Positions 1 to 11,418 of a stretch of DNA of 64,000 bases are shown here, piece after piece. The stretch covers positions 12,679,556 to 12,743,555 of the forward strand of contig OX457027.1 of the NCBI GenBank assembly GCA_949752745.1, in the 5' to 3' direction. This DNA is from Protula sp. h YS-2021. Taxonomy: Eukaryota > Annelida > Polychaeta > Sabellida > Serpulidae. The notes below the pieces were generated by a model, which had not been told where the DNA came from, did no database searches, and saw only the letters and a list, made by a program, of their open reading frames with translations. Every line of letters starts with the position of its first letter. Position 1 is the stretch's first letter. The position numbers and the translations under genes were made by a program.

Positions 1-150
1 TATGTCAGGATATCGGACAACTGGTTTCAATTTTTGGGCACGTAATAACCAACCCGAATTCGGTCACTTCGTGACCTCGTAGGAAAAGATTTTTATGTGT
101 TCAAAGACTGAGACATATATTTTATCGTCGTTTTATTTCTATGGCAGCCG

Positions 151-230
151 GACAAAACGTTGACGGTCAAAATGTCGACGGTCAAAACGCCGACGGTCAA
201 AATGTTGACGTCAAAAGGTCGACAAGTGTC
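151..230. repeat. Short GACGGTCAAAA tandem array
   Basis: About five degenerate copies of a motif close to GACGGTCAAAA. The same motif occurs as its reverse complement (TTTTGACCGTC) in the much larger array at 1648-2024, so the two lie in opposite orientation about 1.4 kb apart. The open frame through it (TVKMSTVKTPTVKM) is a by-product of the period and is not taken as a gene. Confidence 0.75.
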
Positions 231-598
231 AAAGCGGATTAAACGACGGCTAAATCTTCTCAACGGGTATTACTGGGAAGTGTGTCACCTGGTTAATAAC
301 TACACCCCCACCCCACACACCCCACCCCACCCCACACACCCCTTGGCAATGGGAAGCAGGAGGTGGTTTGACCACGAGTCATGATGCCTTCAGGTTTAAT
401 TTTATTTGGAAACCAATGCAATTTCCTGTTGAAATGCGCTCCATGTTTAGTGAGTAAAGCAATGTTTTATTCTGTTGACATCTGAGTGTGTTGCTTCTAG
501 GCTCTCTAGCAGACATCAAGTCTGGTTTTGTTTCGGTGGAAGGCAGTAACTAAGGTCTTAAAGTTGTGATTTGTGTTATGGCCCCAGTTCATCTAATG
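231..598. other. No gene seen; short CA/CCCC tract
   Basis: Unique-looking sequence with a CCCCACC/CACACC low-complexity tract at about 301-345. I see no coding exon, RNA gene or repeat family here. Confidence 0.5.
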
Positions 599-1416
599 TT
601 ACCGGGAGTTTCCGAAAAGAAGCTCCCCCCATATAAAAGCCCCGGGGCTCTTATTAGGAAACTGTTTCCCAATAGAAGCCCCGGGGCTTCTATTTGGAGT
701 TAAAATAAAGACCTGAAAAAATCGTTTCCTAATAAAAGCCCCCTCCTTCCCTGCAAGTCCTTTTAAAACTCGTGTTTACTCGCAGTGCAGACACGGTGCA
801 CTTAATCCTTTGATATCAGGCAGCGCCTAGACATGTTCAGCGTCGTTGCTTAATCCTGTGCTTTGCACAAGGCGAACAGACACCCCTCCCCACTGCCACC
901 TCTACTCCGGAGTATTACTGGAAATATAACGGGCCGAGTACTGAAGCGGGCGGCGTGATGTTGCCCCTCCTTCCCCCGCAAGTCTTTTTAGAACTCGTGT
1001 TTACTCGCAATGCACACACAGTGCACTTAATCCTTTGATGTGAGGCAAACCCTTAGACACGTTCTGCATCGTTGCATTATGCTGTCCTTCGCACAAGGCA
1101 CCCCCCCCCCCCCCCCCCACTTAATCAGACTTTTTTTAGTTACTGTTGTTTTTGTGTGTTTTGTTATTTTTTGTACGGATATCCGCAGCATGTAGCGCTT
1201 TAATAAGCGATTGATGGTAAATTATCTTCTTTTTTTAACAAAACTTATCGACACCCCCCTCCCCCCGCATCTGAAAAACAGAAGCCCCGGGGCTCTAATT
1301 AGGAAACTGTTTCCTAATAGAAGCCCCGGGGCTTCTATTTGGTTTCTAAATGAGCGCCTGAAATTGGCCAGTTTCCAAATAGAAGCCCTGGGCTTTTTTT
1401 CGGAAACCCCCGGTAA
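599..1416. mobile_element. Inverted-repeat-bounded non-autonomous element with AGCCCCGGGGCT palindromes
   Basis: The left edge starts TTACCGGGAGTTTCCGAAAA (599-618). The right edge (about 1391-1416) is its near-exact reverse complement, ending TTTCGGAAACCCCCGGTAA. Inside each edge lie palindromes of the form AGCCCCGGGGCT separated by GGAAACTGTTTCC (itself near-palindromic), at 637-740 and 1280-1392. The interior holds a tandem pair of about 135-bp segments (741-875 and 963-1100). No open frame is convincing, so it looks like a MITE or foldback element. I could not find a target-site duplication, so the exact edges and the superfamily are unknown. Confidence 0.6.
741..1100. repeat. Two diverged direct copies of a ~135-bp segment
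   Basis: The segments at 741-875 and 963-1100 share the landmarks CTCGTGTTTACTCGCA, GTGCACTTAATCCTTTGAT and GCACAAGGC in the same order, with a period of about 222 bp. They sit between the two palindrome-rich ends of the enclosing element and are followed by a poly-C run at 1101-1118. Confidence 0.7.
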
Positions 1417-1647
1417 GATTTCAAAGTGGGGCAAAAATAACTGTCATTGGAGTTGCATTTCACTGACACTGATTACTTTTTGGGCGGAGAGTGTTCATGA
1501 AAAATCAACTATATGTCACCAGGTTAAAGGTTTATTAATTGCAGAACTGATTAAGTTCAATTAGTTACGTTTATTAGCAGATGTGCCTACTTCATTTCAG
1601 CCGACATTAGTAAGTCGACGTTTTATGGTCTTGTATTTATCAGTGTT

Positions 1648-2024
1648 CTGACGGACGACGTTTTGACAGTCGGGCTTTTGACTGTGGGCGTTTTGACCGT
1701 CGGTGTTTTGACTGTCGACTTTTGACCGTCGACGTTTTGACAGTCATCGTTTTGACCGTCCGTGCTTTCACTGACGACATTTTGACCGTCCGTCTTTTGA
1801 CCGTCGACATTTTGACCGTCGTCATTTTGACCGTCCGGTTTTCACTGACGACATTTTGGCCGTCCGTCTTTTGACCGTGGACGTTTTGACCGTCGTCGTT
1901 TCGACGGTCGTCGTTTTGACCGTCCGTCTTTTGACCGTGGGCATTTTGACCGTCGTCGTTTTGACCGTCCGTGTTTTCACTGACGACATTTTGACCGTCC
2001 GTCTTTTGACCGTGGCCGTTTTAT
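1648..2024. repeat. 15-bp-period minisatellite, TTTTGACCGTC core
   Basis: About 25 units of roughly 15 bp built on GACGTTTTGACCGTC, with variants such as GTTTTCACTGACGAC recurring at intervals, so there is higher-order structure. Frames are open on both strands (for example TVKTTTVKMPTVKRR), as expected when the period is divisible by three. I do not call a gene. Confidence 0.9.
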
Positions 2025-2296
2025 GCGGCATCTTTACTCTATCTGTACCTCATGAATCACAATGAGACAGTTACAAACACAAGGCCTGAGATCGACTTAA
2101 TCTGGCCAATTTGTCCGTCTCTCCTTTACAAAAAGAAGCTCTTTTTTCACCAAAACAGATTGTGGCCTTGCACATGGCTGGTTATACCACCATTTTTATA
2201 CGCCGTCGGCTAAATAGTTTCCGTTCTTAGACTCAATAGAGACATGACATTACTTGTAATATTTGCAATAAACACAAACAGGTTACTGAAAAACCA

Positions 2297-2535
2297 GGGT
2301 CCGTATTATCGAAATCTTAGATTTAGACAAAGTTGAGGTGCTTTGCTGGGATTATTGAAATCTAAGTGAAGGGAATCAGATCGAACAGGAATGTTATTCT
2401 CGAATTCTCCGATTTCCTAAGATCGCTGTGTTCGCGAAGAAGCTTCACTTTTACCATCAGCCAATCACAGACCTTGTAACATTTCTCAAAAAAAAGTACC
2501 GAATCTGATTCAAGCAATGCCGAGAATACGGGCCC
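2297..2535. mobile_element. Small MITE-like element with GGGYCCGTATT terminal inverted repeats
   Basis: The left end GGGTCCGTATTATCG (2297-2311) and the right end CGAGAATACGGGCCC (2521-2535) are inverted repeats with two mismatches, 239 bp apart overall. The interior is unrelated to its neighbours and has no coding frame. No clear target-site duplication is visible, so chance pairing cannot be fully excluded. Confidence 0.45.
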
Positions 2536-2946
2536 AGGCCTAGGCAAGCGTAAACAAATAACATGGCAAGATTCTAAACAGATCCAGAGATCCAGACTGT
2601 ACGTTGCCTGTCTCATTTTATGATAGGCTGAACAGTACTGGCGAAATTGGGCAAAATTTGCTACCTAACTTACCAAAGCCAAATAATTATAAATTGGGTA
2701 ACATTCATAAACATTTCTGTAATTTTGACAAGAACAGCAAGAAAGTTTTTTTCTGAAAAATGAAAAAATGTCTTTAATTTATTAAGACAATTCAAGAATT
2801 AGAAACACTCTCAAAAAGTGTTACTTTAATTAAAAGTAGATGAAAGTATCTCAAAAGCCTCTCATGGATATTAGCAAAATCCCCATGACGTTAAATCATT
2901 TTTTTAAGTGGTCTGGTGAGCAAACGACCATTTTTTCAGTGTCTTT

Positions 2947-3286
2947 AGTAAATGACCTGTGAGCAAATGATCGGTGAGCAAATGACCGTTGAGCAAATGA
3001 CCAGTGAGTAAATGATCGGTGAGCAAATGACCAGTGATCAGATGTCCAGTGAGCGAATGATTGATTAGACAATGACAAGTGGGCAAATGATCGTTGAGAA
3101 ATGACCGATGATAAAATTACCCGTAAGCACATGATTCGTGAGCAAATAACCGGTGAGCGAATGACTAGTCAACAAATGACCAGTCAACAAATGACCAGTC
3201 AGCGAATGACCAGTCAGCGAATGACCAGTCAACAAATGACCATTTAACAAATGACCAGTCAACAAATGGCAGATGCGCAAATGACC
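2947..3286. repeat. 15-bp-period minisatellite, GAGCAAATGACCAGT unit
   Basis: About 22 units of 15 bp. Two sub-blocks are visible: GTGAGCAAATGACC-type units first, then CAACAAATGACCAGT-type units from about 3170. Open minus-strand frames such as TGHLLTGHLLT are periodic artefacts. Confidence 0.9.
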
Positions 3287-3913
3287 TACCCCGTTTTGTT
3301 AATTTCTTGCATTATATTTAAAGTAAAAACACGAAAATATTGACTCGTGTCGATTCAATACGCAGCAGCTGTTTTTGAAGCCGTAAATTTTCAAGAACGA
3401 GAGTAAATGTTTGCTGATCCCCGTATGTTTTTGTTAAGCATCAAGTCCAATGTTGTTGAAAAACCAACAATGGTCTCGAGCCAAATCCGAAGTGTCGGCA
3501 ACTTTCGAGAAACACGAAAATATAATCGAGATATGTCGGCATCTTTCGAGGATCACGAAAATACCCGAGGTGGATTATTGTGTGAGAGAAGAAGGGAATG
3601 CTTTTATCTTACTCAAATTAAAGCAGGAAATAGTTTAAGTACAAAACATATTACAGTAAAATGTACGGTAAATCAAATCCAACACTGTATATCGAGCCTG
3701 AAGGTGATAGAGTTTTAGAAACCCTCTACATTGTTCATTCTGTGGGAGTTTTCAACTATTTTGGCGTACATTGAACTGTTACATTCTTTTAACTTTTCAG
3801 AACATTGCAGTATTTTGATAACTGTATTTTACAAAAAAAGATGTCCTCTAATCAATTTTCGCGCAATATCATGAAAAACGGTGCAGATTTTAAGACTGAA
3901 CAAAATGGAATAT
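3287..3913. other. No gene seen
   Basis: AT-rich sequence. It contains one imperfect direct duplication of about 50 bp (near 3487-3580, sharing GTCGGCA-CTTTCGAG--CACGAAAATA). The 103-codon frame at 3407-3718 crosses this duplication and resembles no family I know. Confidence 0.4.
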
Positions 3914-4153
3914 GGCGTTATAAAGCGATGGGGTGCCATGTATAGGAACTACGGTAATTGTGGCGTTATAAAGCGATGGGGTGCCATGTGTAGGAACTAC
4001 GGTAATTGTGGCGTTATAAAGCGATGGGGTGCCATGTGTAGGAACTACGGTAATTGTGGCGTTATAAAGCGATGGGGTGCCATGTATAGGAACTACGGTA
4101 ATTGTGGCGTTATAAAGCGATGGGGTGCCATGTGTAGGAACTACAGTAATTGT
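3914..4153. repeat. 48-bp minisatellite, exactly 5 copies
   Basis: Five units of 48 bp beginning GGCGTTATAAAGCGATGGGG, differing at only a few positions (GTATAGG versus GTGTAGG; one CAGT for CGGT). Because 48 is a multiple of three, both strands show a 16-residue peptide repeat. There is no independent sign that either strand is translated. Confidence 0.95.
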
Positions 4154-4379
4154 CCCTAAAGCCTTCTGAGGGCCAATGTAAACAAATAAACCGTATTGCT
4201 TCTGTGTAGCTCTTCTATCTCTCACGGTGGCTCTTGCTGCGTTGCTCCACTTTTTTCCGCCTCGATGTTGAACAACATGATCACAGTTAACTAAAATATC
4301 AGAGGTTATCCTTTCTTCTTATCCTTTTCTCTTGCATTTATAGCTTGTTAAGAACATGGATTGTATATCTCCAGGGGGG

Positions 4380-4615
4380 ACTTGATATCTTCTATGTTAT
4401 CATGCGTGTCCAAAAAACGCGGAGAAAGGGGGGAGGGGGTAATTTTGAGGGCCAATGTTTTTCATTCAGTACACCGCTTTTCCTACAAAAAAGGAGTTTA
4501 TTAATTCGGAATTTTTTACGTGTTTGGTTAAAAAGGGGGCATTAGTTCAAAATTAGCATTCCGCGTTTAGGGGTCGTTTTAAAGAGTCATGGACACGCAT
4601 GGTAACTATATATTT
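4380..4615 (-). repeat. Dispersed repeat copy A (CGCGGAGTGC-type units)
   Basis: The reverse complement of 4490-4600 matches 29158-29250 closely: both carry TTTTAAAACGACYCCTAAA, then GTGCTAATTTTGAA, then CCCCCTTTTTAACCAAAC. The element is made of loosely repeated 25-35-bp blocks and has no coding capacity. The flank GGACACGCATGGTAAC at 4590-4606 also occurs in the array at 11419-11641. Confidence 0.7.
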
Positions 4616-4639
4616 GGTTCGTGAGTGACTTCCACCACG

Positions 4640-4790
4640 CCTCCTCTAACCCACCTCTCCTCTTCCCTTCCCCCTACTCTCCCCAACCCCCTCCTCTCCC
4701 CCACCCCCTCCTCTCCCCCACCCCCTCCTCTCCCCCGCGCCTCTTCTCCCCCACCCCTCCCACCCCTCCTCTCCCCCACCCCCTGGTGTT
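4640..4790. repeat. C/T-rich low-complexity tract
   Basis: Repeats of CTCCTCTCCCCCACCCC over about 150 bp. The proline/serine-rich frames through it are compositional. Confidence 0.85.
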
Positions 4791-5413
4791 ATATCATTCA
4801 TTTTTACTCAACAATGGAGGGAATCTGGGGTGTGAAACATCTTCCAAACCAACGTCACTATTTTGCTGGAGATCACCATGGACATGTTTTCGATCCTTAG
4901 CCTGAAATCATGAAGTATTTCGCCCCAAAGGAGTGGCCGAATGATTTTTTTCTCGCTTATTACTCGTATAAGTTGCCCATTCTGTAAAACTTCATATCAT
5001 ACAAAAGAGGTCGTTTATTTTTCTTCACATTCTCGTCACACCTTCCCTTAATGGGAAACGGTAATTACTTATTTAGGGGCTATAGCAAAACGTGCACATT
5101 TCGCCTCACGGATTTAATTTAGAAGCCTTGGGTGTGTTTATGGTTGTATGGTGGCGATCTGGACCATCATGGACACTTCTAATTCCCTGCCATTCCCAAA
5201 TAGCGTACATATTATTGCTCAATATGCTGTCGCGTCAGTGAAAAGCGGACCACACACAAGGTCACAAGGAGATGATGAATGTGAAACCTCTGAGAAATAT
5301 AACGCTGCTACAAAAGTATTGATGATGTCAATGCGATGGGAGATGCCTATGAGCAGGAAGTCTCTCTCTAAACCGTATCCTAGCCTTAAGCTCTGTGAGT
5401 AAAGAGACACTTT
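4791..5413. other. No gene seen
   Basis: Mixed sequence between two low-complexity tracts. The 84-codon plus frame at 5148-5402 ends just where the next array begins. It resembles no family I recognise and has no visible splice context. Confidence 0.4.
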
Positions 5414-5660
5414 CATGCGAACTCTGGCTCATGCCAACTCTGGCTTATGCCAACTCTGGCTCAGGCCAACTCGGCTCAGGCCAACTCTGCTCATGCCAAC
5501 TCTGGCTCAGGCCAACTCGGCTCATGCCAACTCTGCTCATGCCAACTCGGCTCATGCCAACTCTGCTCATGCCAACTCTGGTTCATGCCAACTCTGGCTC
5601 ATGACAACTCTGGCTCATGGAAACTCTGGCTCATGGCAATTCTGGCTAGCCTCTCCTCAG
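5414..5660. repeat. 15-16-bp minisatellite, GCTCATGCCAACTCTG unit
   Basis: About 15 units alternating between 15 and 16 bp, with variants CTCAGGCC, CTCATGGAAA and CTCATGACAA towards the right end. Confidence 0.9.
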
Positions 5661-5703
5661 TGGCGGGTCTTGTTAGAGAATCGTCCACATTCAATCTCTA
5701 TGT

Positions 5704-6228
5704 CTCACATTCAGATCTGACATTCACGAGCAGTGCAAGTCTGACATTCACGAGCACTGCAGGTCTGACATTCTCGAGCACTGCAGGCCTGACGTTCACG
5801 AGCACTGCAGGCCTGACATTCACGAGCACTGCAGGCCTGACGTTCACGAGCACTGCAGGCCTGACATTCACGAGCACTGCAGGCCTGACATTCACTAGCA
5901 CTGCAGATCTGACATTCACGAGCAGTGCAGGCCTGACATTCACGAACACTGCAAGTCTGACATTCGCGAGCACTGCAGGTCTGACATTCACGAGCACTGC
6001 AGGTCTGACATTCTCGAGCACTGCAGGCCTGACGTTCACGAGCACTGCAGGCCTGACATTCACGAGCACTGCAGGCCTGACATTCACGAGCACTGCAGGC
6101 CTGACGTTCACGAGCACTGCAGGCCTGACATTCACGAGCACTGCAGGCCTGACATTCACTAGCACTGCAGGTCTGACATTCACGAGCACTACAGGTCTAA
6201 CATTCATTGAGCACTGCAGGTCTGCAGT
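5704..6228. repeat. 24-bp minisatellite with a 240-bp higher-order repeat
   Basis: About 22 units of CTGACATTCACGAGCACTGC plus AGGC. The variant series starting at 5761 recurs at exactly 6001 (240 bp, ten units), including the CTCGAG and GACGTTCACG variants. Both strands are open throughout: LTFTSTAG on plus and VNVRPAVL on minus, each an 8-residue repeat. No start context, splice signal or recognisable flanking domain supports a protein. Confidence 0.95.
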
Positions 6229-6762
6229 CTGCAGGCTCAGATAAATATTTTGAACAGGAACAGTAGACTTGCTATCAACAACTAAATGCATATTTCGGAA
6301 TGCATTTCCATTTCTGTTTATTGCCTCATACATGCAAGCCAGTTTTTGTGACGCCATTCCGATAGCCTCATAGTTACTACATTCCTTTCCGTTTACTGGT
6401 ATCAAGAAATCGCCCCCCCCCCCTCCCTCCCTCCCCCCTCCCCACTCACGCCAGGTCCTCTGCAATATGGCTACTTCCGTTATACCTTCGAATCCAAATT
6501 TGTTTCTCTGTCAAATGAGGCACTTCATTGGATGAAATGAGACGCTTTAATTTGACAAAATGAGGCGTTTTAATCGAAAGAAATGAGGCGGTTTAATAAA
6601 ATATGGAGTATCACCCTGATAGATAAATTAAAAAAGGTTAGCTAATAATGATGGCAAAATCTAATTTGGGACTTTTTTTCGGCGAATATTTTATCGAAAT
6701 TGGTGGAGAATAAATATTTTTAAGACTGCGTTCAACTCAAAGTGGTTAAAAAAGTTGCGCAG

Positions 6763-6869
6763 TTACATAGTAAAAGTAGTACAATTACACATTAAAAGTA
6801 GGACAATTATACGGTAATAGTAGTGCAATTATATATTAAAAGTAGTATAGTTATATAGTAAGAGTAGCG
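6763..6869. repeat. 22-bp AT-rich repeat, about 5 copies
   Basis: Degenerate units of the form TTACACATTAAAAGTAGGAC, 22 bp each. Confidence 0.8.
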
Positions 6870-7477
6870 TGTTCTAGTATAGCGTGGTCCTCAGTCTTCG
6901 AGGACCATCGCCTGTGTTATGAACACAAAGCCAAAAAGAGTTCTCAGACCCGTAATAGCCTTTGTTTGTGCCCGGATGTACTCTTGTTCTATGGGACGAT
7001 GCTGCTGCACTTGTATTTTCCAATTATCCAGCTGATACAGGCAATCTCCGCCTGCCGTTGACCTTTGTTAAACAATGCGGTGTGTGAATGAAGAGTGAGA
7101 CCTTTTCATTAATGTAGAACAATCGGCACCAACAAAAAAAAGGGTGTTAATACAGAGTAGCTTCACGGAGCGAACAAAAGCGGGCTTACTGAGTAGGTGG
7201 CCCTTGATTCAGAGCTTGTCTTATCGAGAGGATCCTGCGGTGGCTGCCGAAGTCATCAAGGATTTGGGGGGGGGGGGGGGGTATATCGAGTTGTATCAGT
7301 TGTGAGGTAAGTGTGTTATTGGATAGACGGTCCGCTATGATGCATTTGAAATAATTACCAGAGGAATTAGTTGTGGTGACACAAACCCATGTTGCTTTGT
7401 TGATCCAGAAGCACTGCCCCCCCCCCCTATTCAACTGCCTACCCCAATTGTTTGCCGTGCTGCTGTCCCACATTGCC
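6870..7477. other. No gene seen; poly-G and poly-C runs
   Basis: Contains a G run at 7266-7281 and a C run near 7419-7428. No coding exon is evident. Confidence 0.4.
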
Positions 7478-7740
7478 TTCCAGGACTGCTCTCGGTACTA
7501 CCTCTGTGTACTACCTCTGGTCACTGCTTCCTACACTGCCTCCCCGTACTGCCTTTCCGCACTACTTACCCACATTACCTTCCCCTACTGCCTTCCTGTT
7601 CTACTTAACCATATTACCTTCCCGCACAGCTTCACGTACTGCATTCCCGTACTGCCTTCCCGCACTACTTACCCACGTTACCTTCCCGTACTGCCTTCCC
7701 TGACTGCATTCCCAGACTGCCCTCAAGCACTTCTTTTATC
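7478..7740. repeat. 12-13-bp pyrimidine-rich repeat, CCCGTACTGCCTT unit
   Basis: Roughly 20 degenerate units of TTCCCGTACTGCC. All frames are largely open because of the composition. Confidence 0.8.
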
Positions 7741-8432
7741 TTAAGGACTTTCGTTTTTACCCGTTTAGCTGCCAGTACTGCCTCATCTGGCCACCTTCCC
7801 GCCCTGCCTACTCCTGTTGGCATCGCTGCTACCTCCGTTAAACCAGTGGGCCTCATCTTTCTTGTCGCACACACAGCCAGCCTGTTCTCCGGTTTACTTT
7901 AACGAACTGGTTAGATCTGATTGCTGTGATAAATATAGCAAATTTGTACTTTGCAACGGAACTTGTCATGAATTAATGAATAACAAAATGCCTCGCTGCC
8001 TGACTTCACACTATTAAAAGCGATTATATGACATTAATTTGACAGATGAAAAGCTCAAAAAGTAGTCTTTGAACGCCTTGCATCGAGTGAAGGCACAGCC
8101 CAATCGCGCTCTATAATGAACTCTTAAGGCTTATCTCCAACAAGCTTTTTGTGGCTCGATGAAAAATAAGGGAGTGATTATTTTTTTTGCTTTCAGTCCG
8201 TCATTTTTGCATGTGCATAAATTTCACCATCAAAATTAACTTGATGATTAGAAATTTTAGAAGTTATGCTAAACATTAGTTTTGTATAAGAAAACTGAAA
8301 TTGTAAATTCATTCCTAACTGATATCAATTCCTCTTAGATATATTAGTTGTATCTCCGAAGCCTTTTATATGGGAGTTTAATTATATCAGTCAATCATAG
8401 TCTGTCTTTGACTCTTTTTCTGCAAATATTCT
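7741..8432. other. No gene seen
   Basis: AT-rich beyond about 7900. No coding exon, RNA gene or repeat was recognised. Confidence 0.4.
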
Positions 8433-8664
8433 GTCCTGGGACGTACTGTTTGAACGTTTTGTCCATGAACGTTTTGTCTGTGGACGTTTGGTCCCTTGAT
8501 GTTTAGTATAAACGTTCTGTCCTCTGGACGTTTTTTTCTGTAAACGTTGTGTCCGTAGACATTTTGTCTGCGGTCGTTTTGCCTGAGGACGTTTTGTCCG
8601 TAGACGTTTTGTCTGCGGTCGTTTTACCTGAGGACGTTTTGTCCGTAGAAGTTGTGTCTCTGGA
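8433..8664. repeat. ~15-16-bp minisatellite, GACGTTTTGTCCGTA unit
   Basis: About 14 units based on GGACGTTTTGTCYG. The core is nearly the same as in the arrays at 32779-32994 (reverse complement) and 33425-34290, and is related to the TTTTGACCGTC array at 1648-2024. Confidence 0.85.
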
Positions 8665-9280
8665 TTCGCCTTTTATCGAAACATTTTTTTGGTGGAAATT
8701 TCTCCAAAGCACAGATTAATCCGTGTGTGATTTTGCCAATAAACCAAATTACTTCCGAAAAAGTTAAATATGATTTCATAAAGTTTATTGAATTATTGAT
8801 ATATGAAATGTAACTGAACTTAGTTATTGACACCAGTAACTTGATGTGAGAACAAACTCTTGATTCATTACGTCGTTTATTTCACAGCAAAATATCACAA
8901 TGAGGCTGATGCAAGTGGGCAGTGGGAAAATCACACTACAGCCTGGCTGCATTTCTGCAAACAATCACCTAGATAAAAGGGCACTCCCCCTCCCTCTCTC
9001 CCTCCCCTCCCACCCCCCTTTTTTTATCTGTGCCGTGGGCCTTTTTTCTTGAGTTTGTCAATGCTGTCTCACTTTTCTTAAAGGAATATGGCTCAATGAA
9101 GAAAATTTGCCTGTATCGTCAAATTCTTGATAATAGTTATTCAATTTTTGATACCATATTTAGAAATAATGATATCACAAATTTTAAAGTATCCGTTGAT
9201 ACGCAGAGCGCCATAAATCTTTCACTGTAGCCTCGTTGTTTCATTGCAAAAAATACTGACAGTTATATATTGTCAATACA
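8665..9280. other. No gene seen
   Basis: AT-rich sequence with a short C/T-rich tract at about 8984-9020. Confidence 0.4.
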
Positions 9281-9487
9281 GTGGTCCTAATTCCGGGGTG
9301 GTCCTAATTCCGGCCGGGGTGGTCCGATCTCGGGGTGGTCCGACTCCGGGGTGGTCGTAATTCCGGGTTGGTACTAATACCGGGGTGGTCCGATCCCGGG
9401 GTGGTCCGATTTCGGGGTGGTCCTAATACTTGGGTGGTCCGATTTCGGGGTGATCGTAATTCCGGGGTGGTCCTATCCCGGGGTTCC
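9281..9487. repeat. 16-17-bp GC-rich repeat, GGGGTGGTCCGATTTC unit
   Basis: About 12 units of GGGGTGGTCC followed by a variable TAATTCC or GATYYC half. Confidence 0.9.
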
Positions 9488-10233
9488 GCTGTGCATATAA
9501 ATATCTCTGAAAACTGTCATATCTCTCTATATAGACGTCTGCTGCGTAAATTGATCACTTATTTGCATGTTTTTCAAGTTTAAATTACCTTTTTATTTAG
9601 AAACCCCCCAACTTAAAATATGATATAATCATGAAATGTGGGTGTGTACGTATGCTTTATAACTGCCAAATAAAATCTGCATAAGAAGTTTAGTTATTGT
9701 GAAATCGCCCGGCTGTGTACAAGTCAGCCATGAAGGGGGCGTCGTGCAAGGATCACTCGGCGTGAAAATGAAGTGTGTTTAAAACATTAAGGTCACTCAG
9801 TAAAAAAAATAACTTCTAAATAAAACAACATAGTAAATTGAAATTATGAATTGCACGAAACTAAGACAGCTCTTTTTTTCATTTGTGACCGCAAGGGAGA
9901 AAAAAACACATAATGACAAAGCAAGCCAAGGAGGGAGCGCGGGGGGGGGGGGCACTTGGTAGCAGATATGTCACCATGTGTGTCAACAAAAAGTTCAGAA
10001 TGGATGTTTGTGGAGGAGGGGAGGGGAGAGCCAAGTCTGTTTGTGTTGTTTTAGTTCCACGATTGCAGTGAAGTATTTCTTTGATATTTGCTTATTGGCA
10101 GTTAAATATTCGCGTTTGCTAACCAATATCTAAGTGAGTACCCCCCCTCCCTCCCCCCTTTCGTGTGTTGGAGAAAAAAAACACATAAAAAATATAATAT
10201 ATATACAGTTTAACATACTGTGTATACGTGTAA
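9488..10233. other. No gene seen; poly-G tract
   Basis: AT-rich with a G run near 9940-9951 and a GAGGGGAGGGG stretch near 10015. No coding exon recognised. Confidence 0.4.
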
Positions 10234-11312
10234 GCCTGTGTACATGTGCACTGAGATCCCTAATGGGCAGGTGTCCGGTCTGTGAGGGAAGAATTGGAAG
10301 GCTGTATACCTGTGCGCTGAGGTCCCCAATCGCAGGTGTTCAGTCTGTGAGGGAAGAATTGGAAGGCTGTGTACATGTGCAGTGACGTCCCTAATGGGCA
10401 GGTGTCCGGTGTGTGAGGGAAAAATCGGAAGGCTGTATACCTGTGCGCTGAGGTCCCCAATCGCAGGTGTTCAGTCTGTGAGGGAAGAATTGGAAGGCTG
10501 TGTACATGTGCAGTGAGGTCCCTAATGGGCAGGTGTCCTGTCAGTGAGGGAAGAATTGGAAGGCTGTGTACATGTGCAGTGACGTCTCTAATGGGCAGGT
10601 GTCCGGTGTGTGAGGGAAGAATCGGAAGGCTGTATACCTGTGCGCTGAGGTCCCCAATCGCAGGTGTTCAGTCTGTGAGGGAAGAATTGGAAGGCTGTGT
10701 ACATGTGCAGTGAGGTCCCTAATGGGCAGGTGTCATGTGTGTGAGGGAAGAATTGTAAGGCTGTGTACATGTGCAGTGAGGTCCCTAATGGGCAGGTGTC
10801 CGGTCTGTGAGGGAAGAATTGTAAGGCTGTGTACATGTGCACTGAGGTCTCTAATGGCAGGTGTCCGATCTGTGAGGGAAGAATAGTAAGGCTGTGTACA
10901 TGTGCAGTAAGATCCCTAATGGGCAGGTGTCCTGTCAGTGACGGAAGAATTGGAAGGCTGTGTACATGTGCACTGAGGTCCCCAATGGCAGGTGTTCAGT
11001 CTGTGAGGGAAGAATTGGAAGGCTGTGTACATGTGCACTGAGGTCCCTAATGGTCAGGTGTCCAGTCTGTGACGGAAGAATAGTAAGGCTGTGTACATGT
11101 GCAGTGAGGTCCCTAATGGGCAGGTGTCCGGTGTGTGAGGGAAGAATTGGAAGGCTGTATACCTGTGCACTGAGGTCCCCAATGGCAGGTGTTCAGTCTG
11201 TGAGGGAAGAATAGTAAGGCTGTGTACATGTGCAGTGAGGTCCCTAATGGTCAGGTGTCCTGTTTGGGGGAAGAGTTGTAAGGCTGGGTACATGTGCACG
11301 GAGGTCCCTAAT
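10234..11312. repeat. ~66-bp minisatellite, about 16 copies
   Basis: Units of about 66 bp with conserved landmarks GGCTGTGTACATGTGC, GAGGTCCCTAATGGGCAGG and GTGAGGGAAGAATTGGAAGG. Two unit types (GGGCAGGTGTCC and CGCAGGTGTTCAG) alternate in runs, which points to duplication of multi-unit blocks. Short open frames on both strands repeat the same peptide and are not genes. Confidence 0.95.
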
Positions 11313-11418
11313 AAAGATTCCCAGTTTCTCTACACTGTACATCATTTATTTATTACCTTACAAGGTCAGTAATACCGTAAAAGCAGTTTTGTATGTAGAG
11401 TGATCCCCCCCCCCCACC

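Noticed and set aside
5447..6244. 265-codon plus frame and 255-codon minus frame of 8-residue repeats
   Set aside because: Both arise from the 24-bp array; opposite strands cannot both be evidence, and no flanking domain exists.
10234..11312. CRISPR-like repeat-spacer array
   Set aside because: The units are contiguous 66-bp repeats without variable spacers, in a eukaryotic context.
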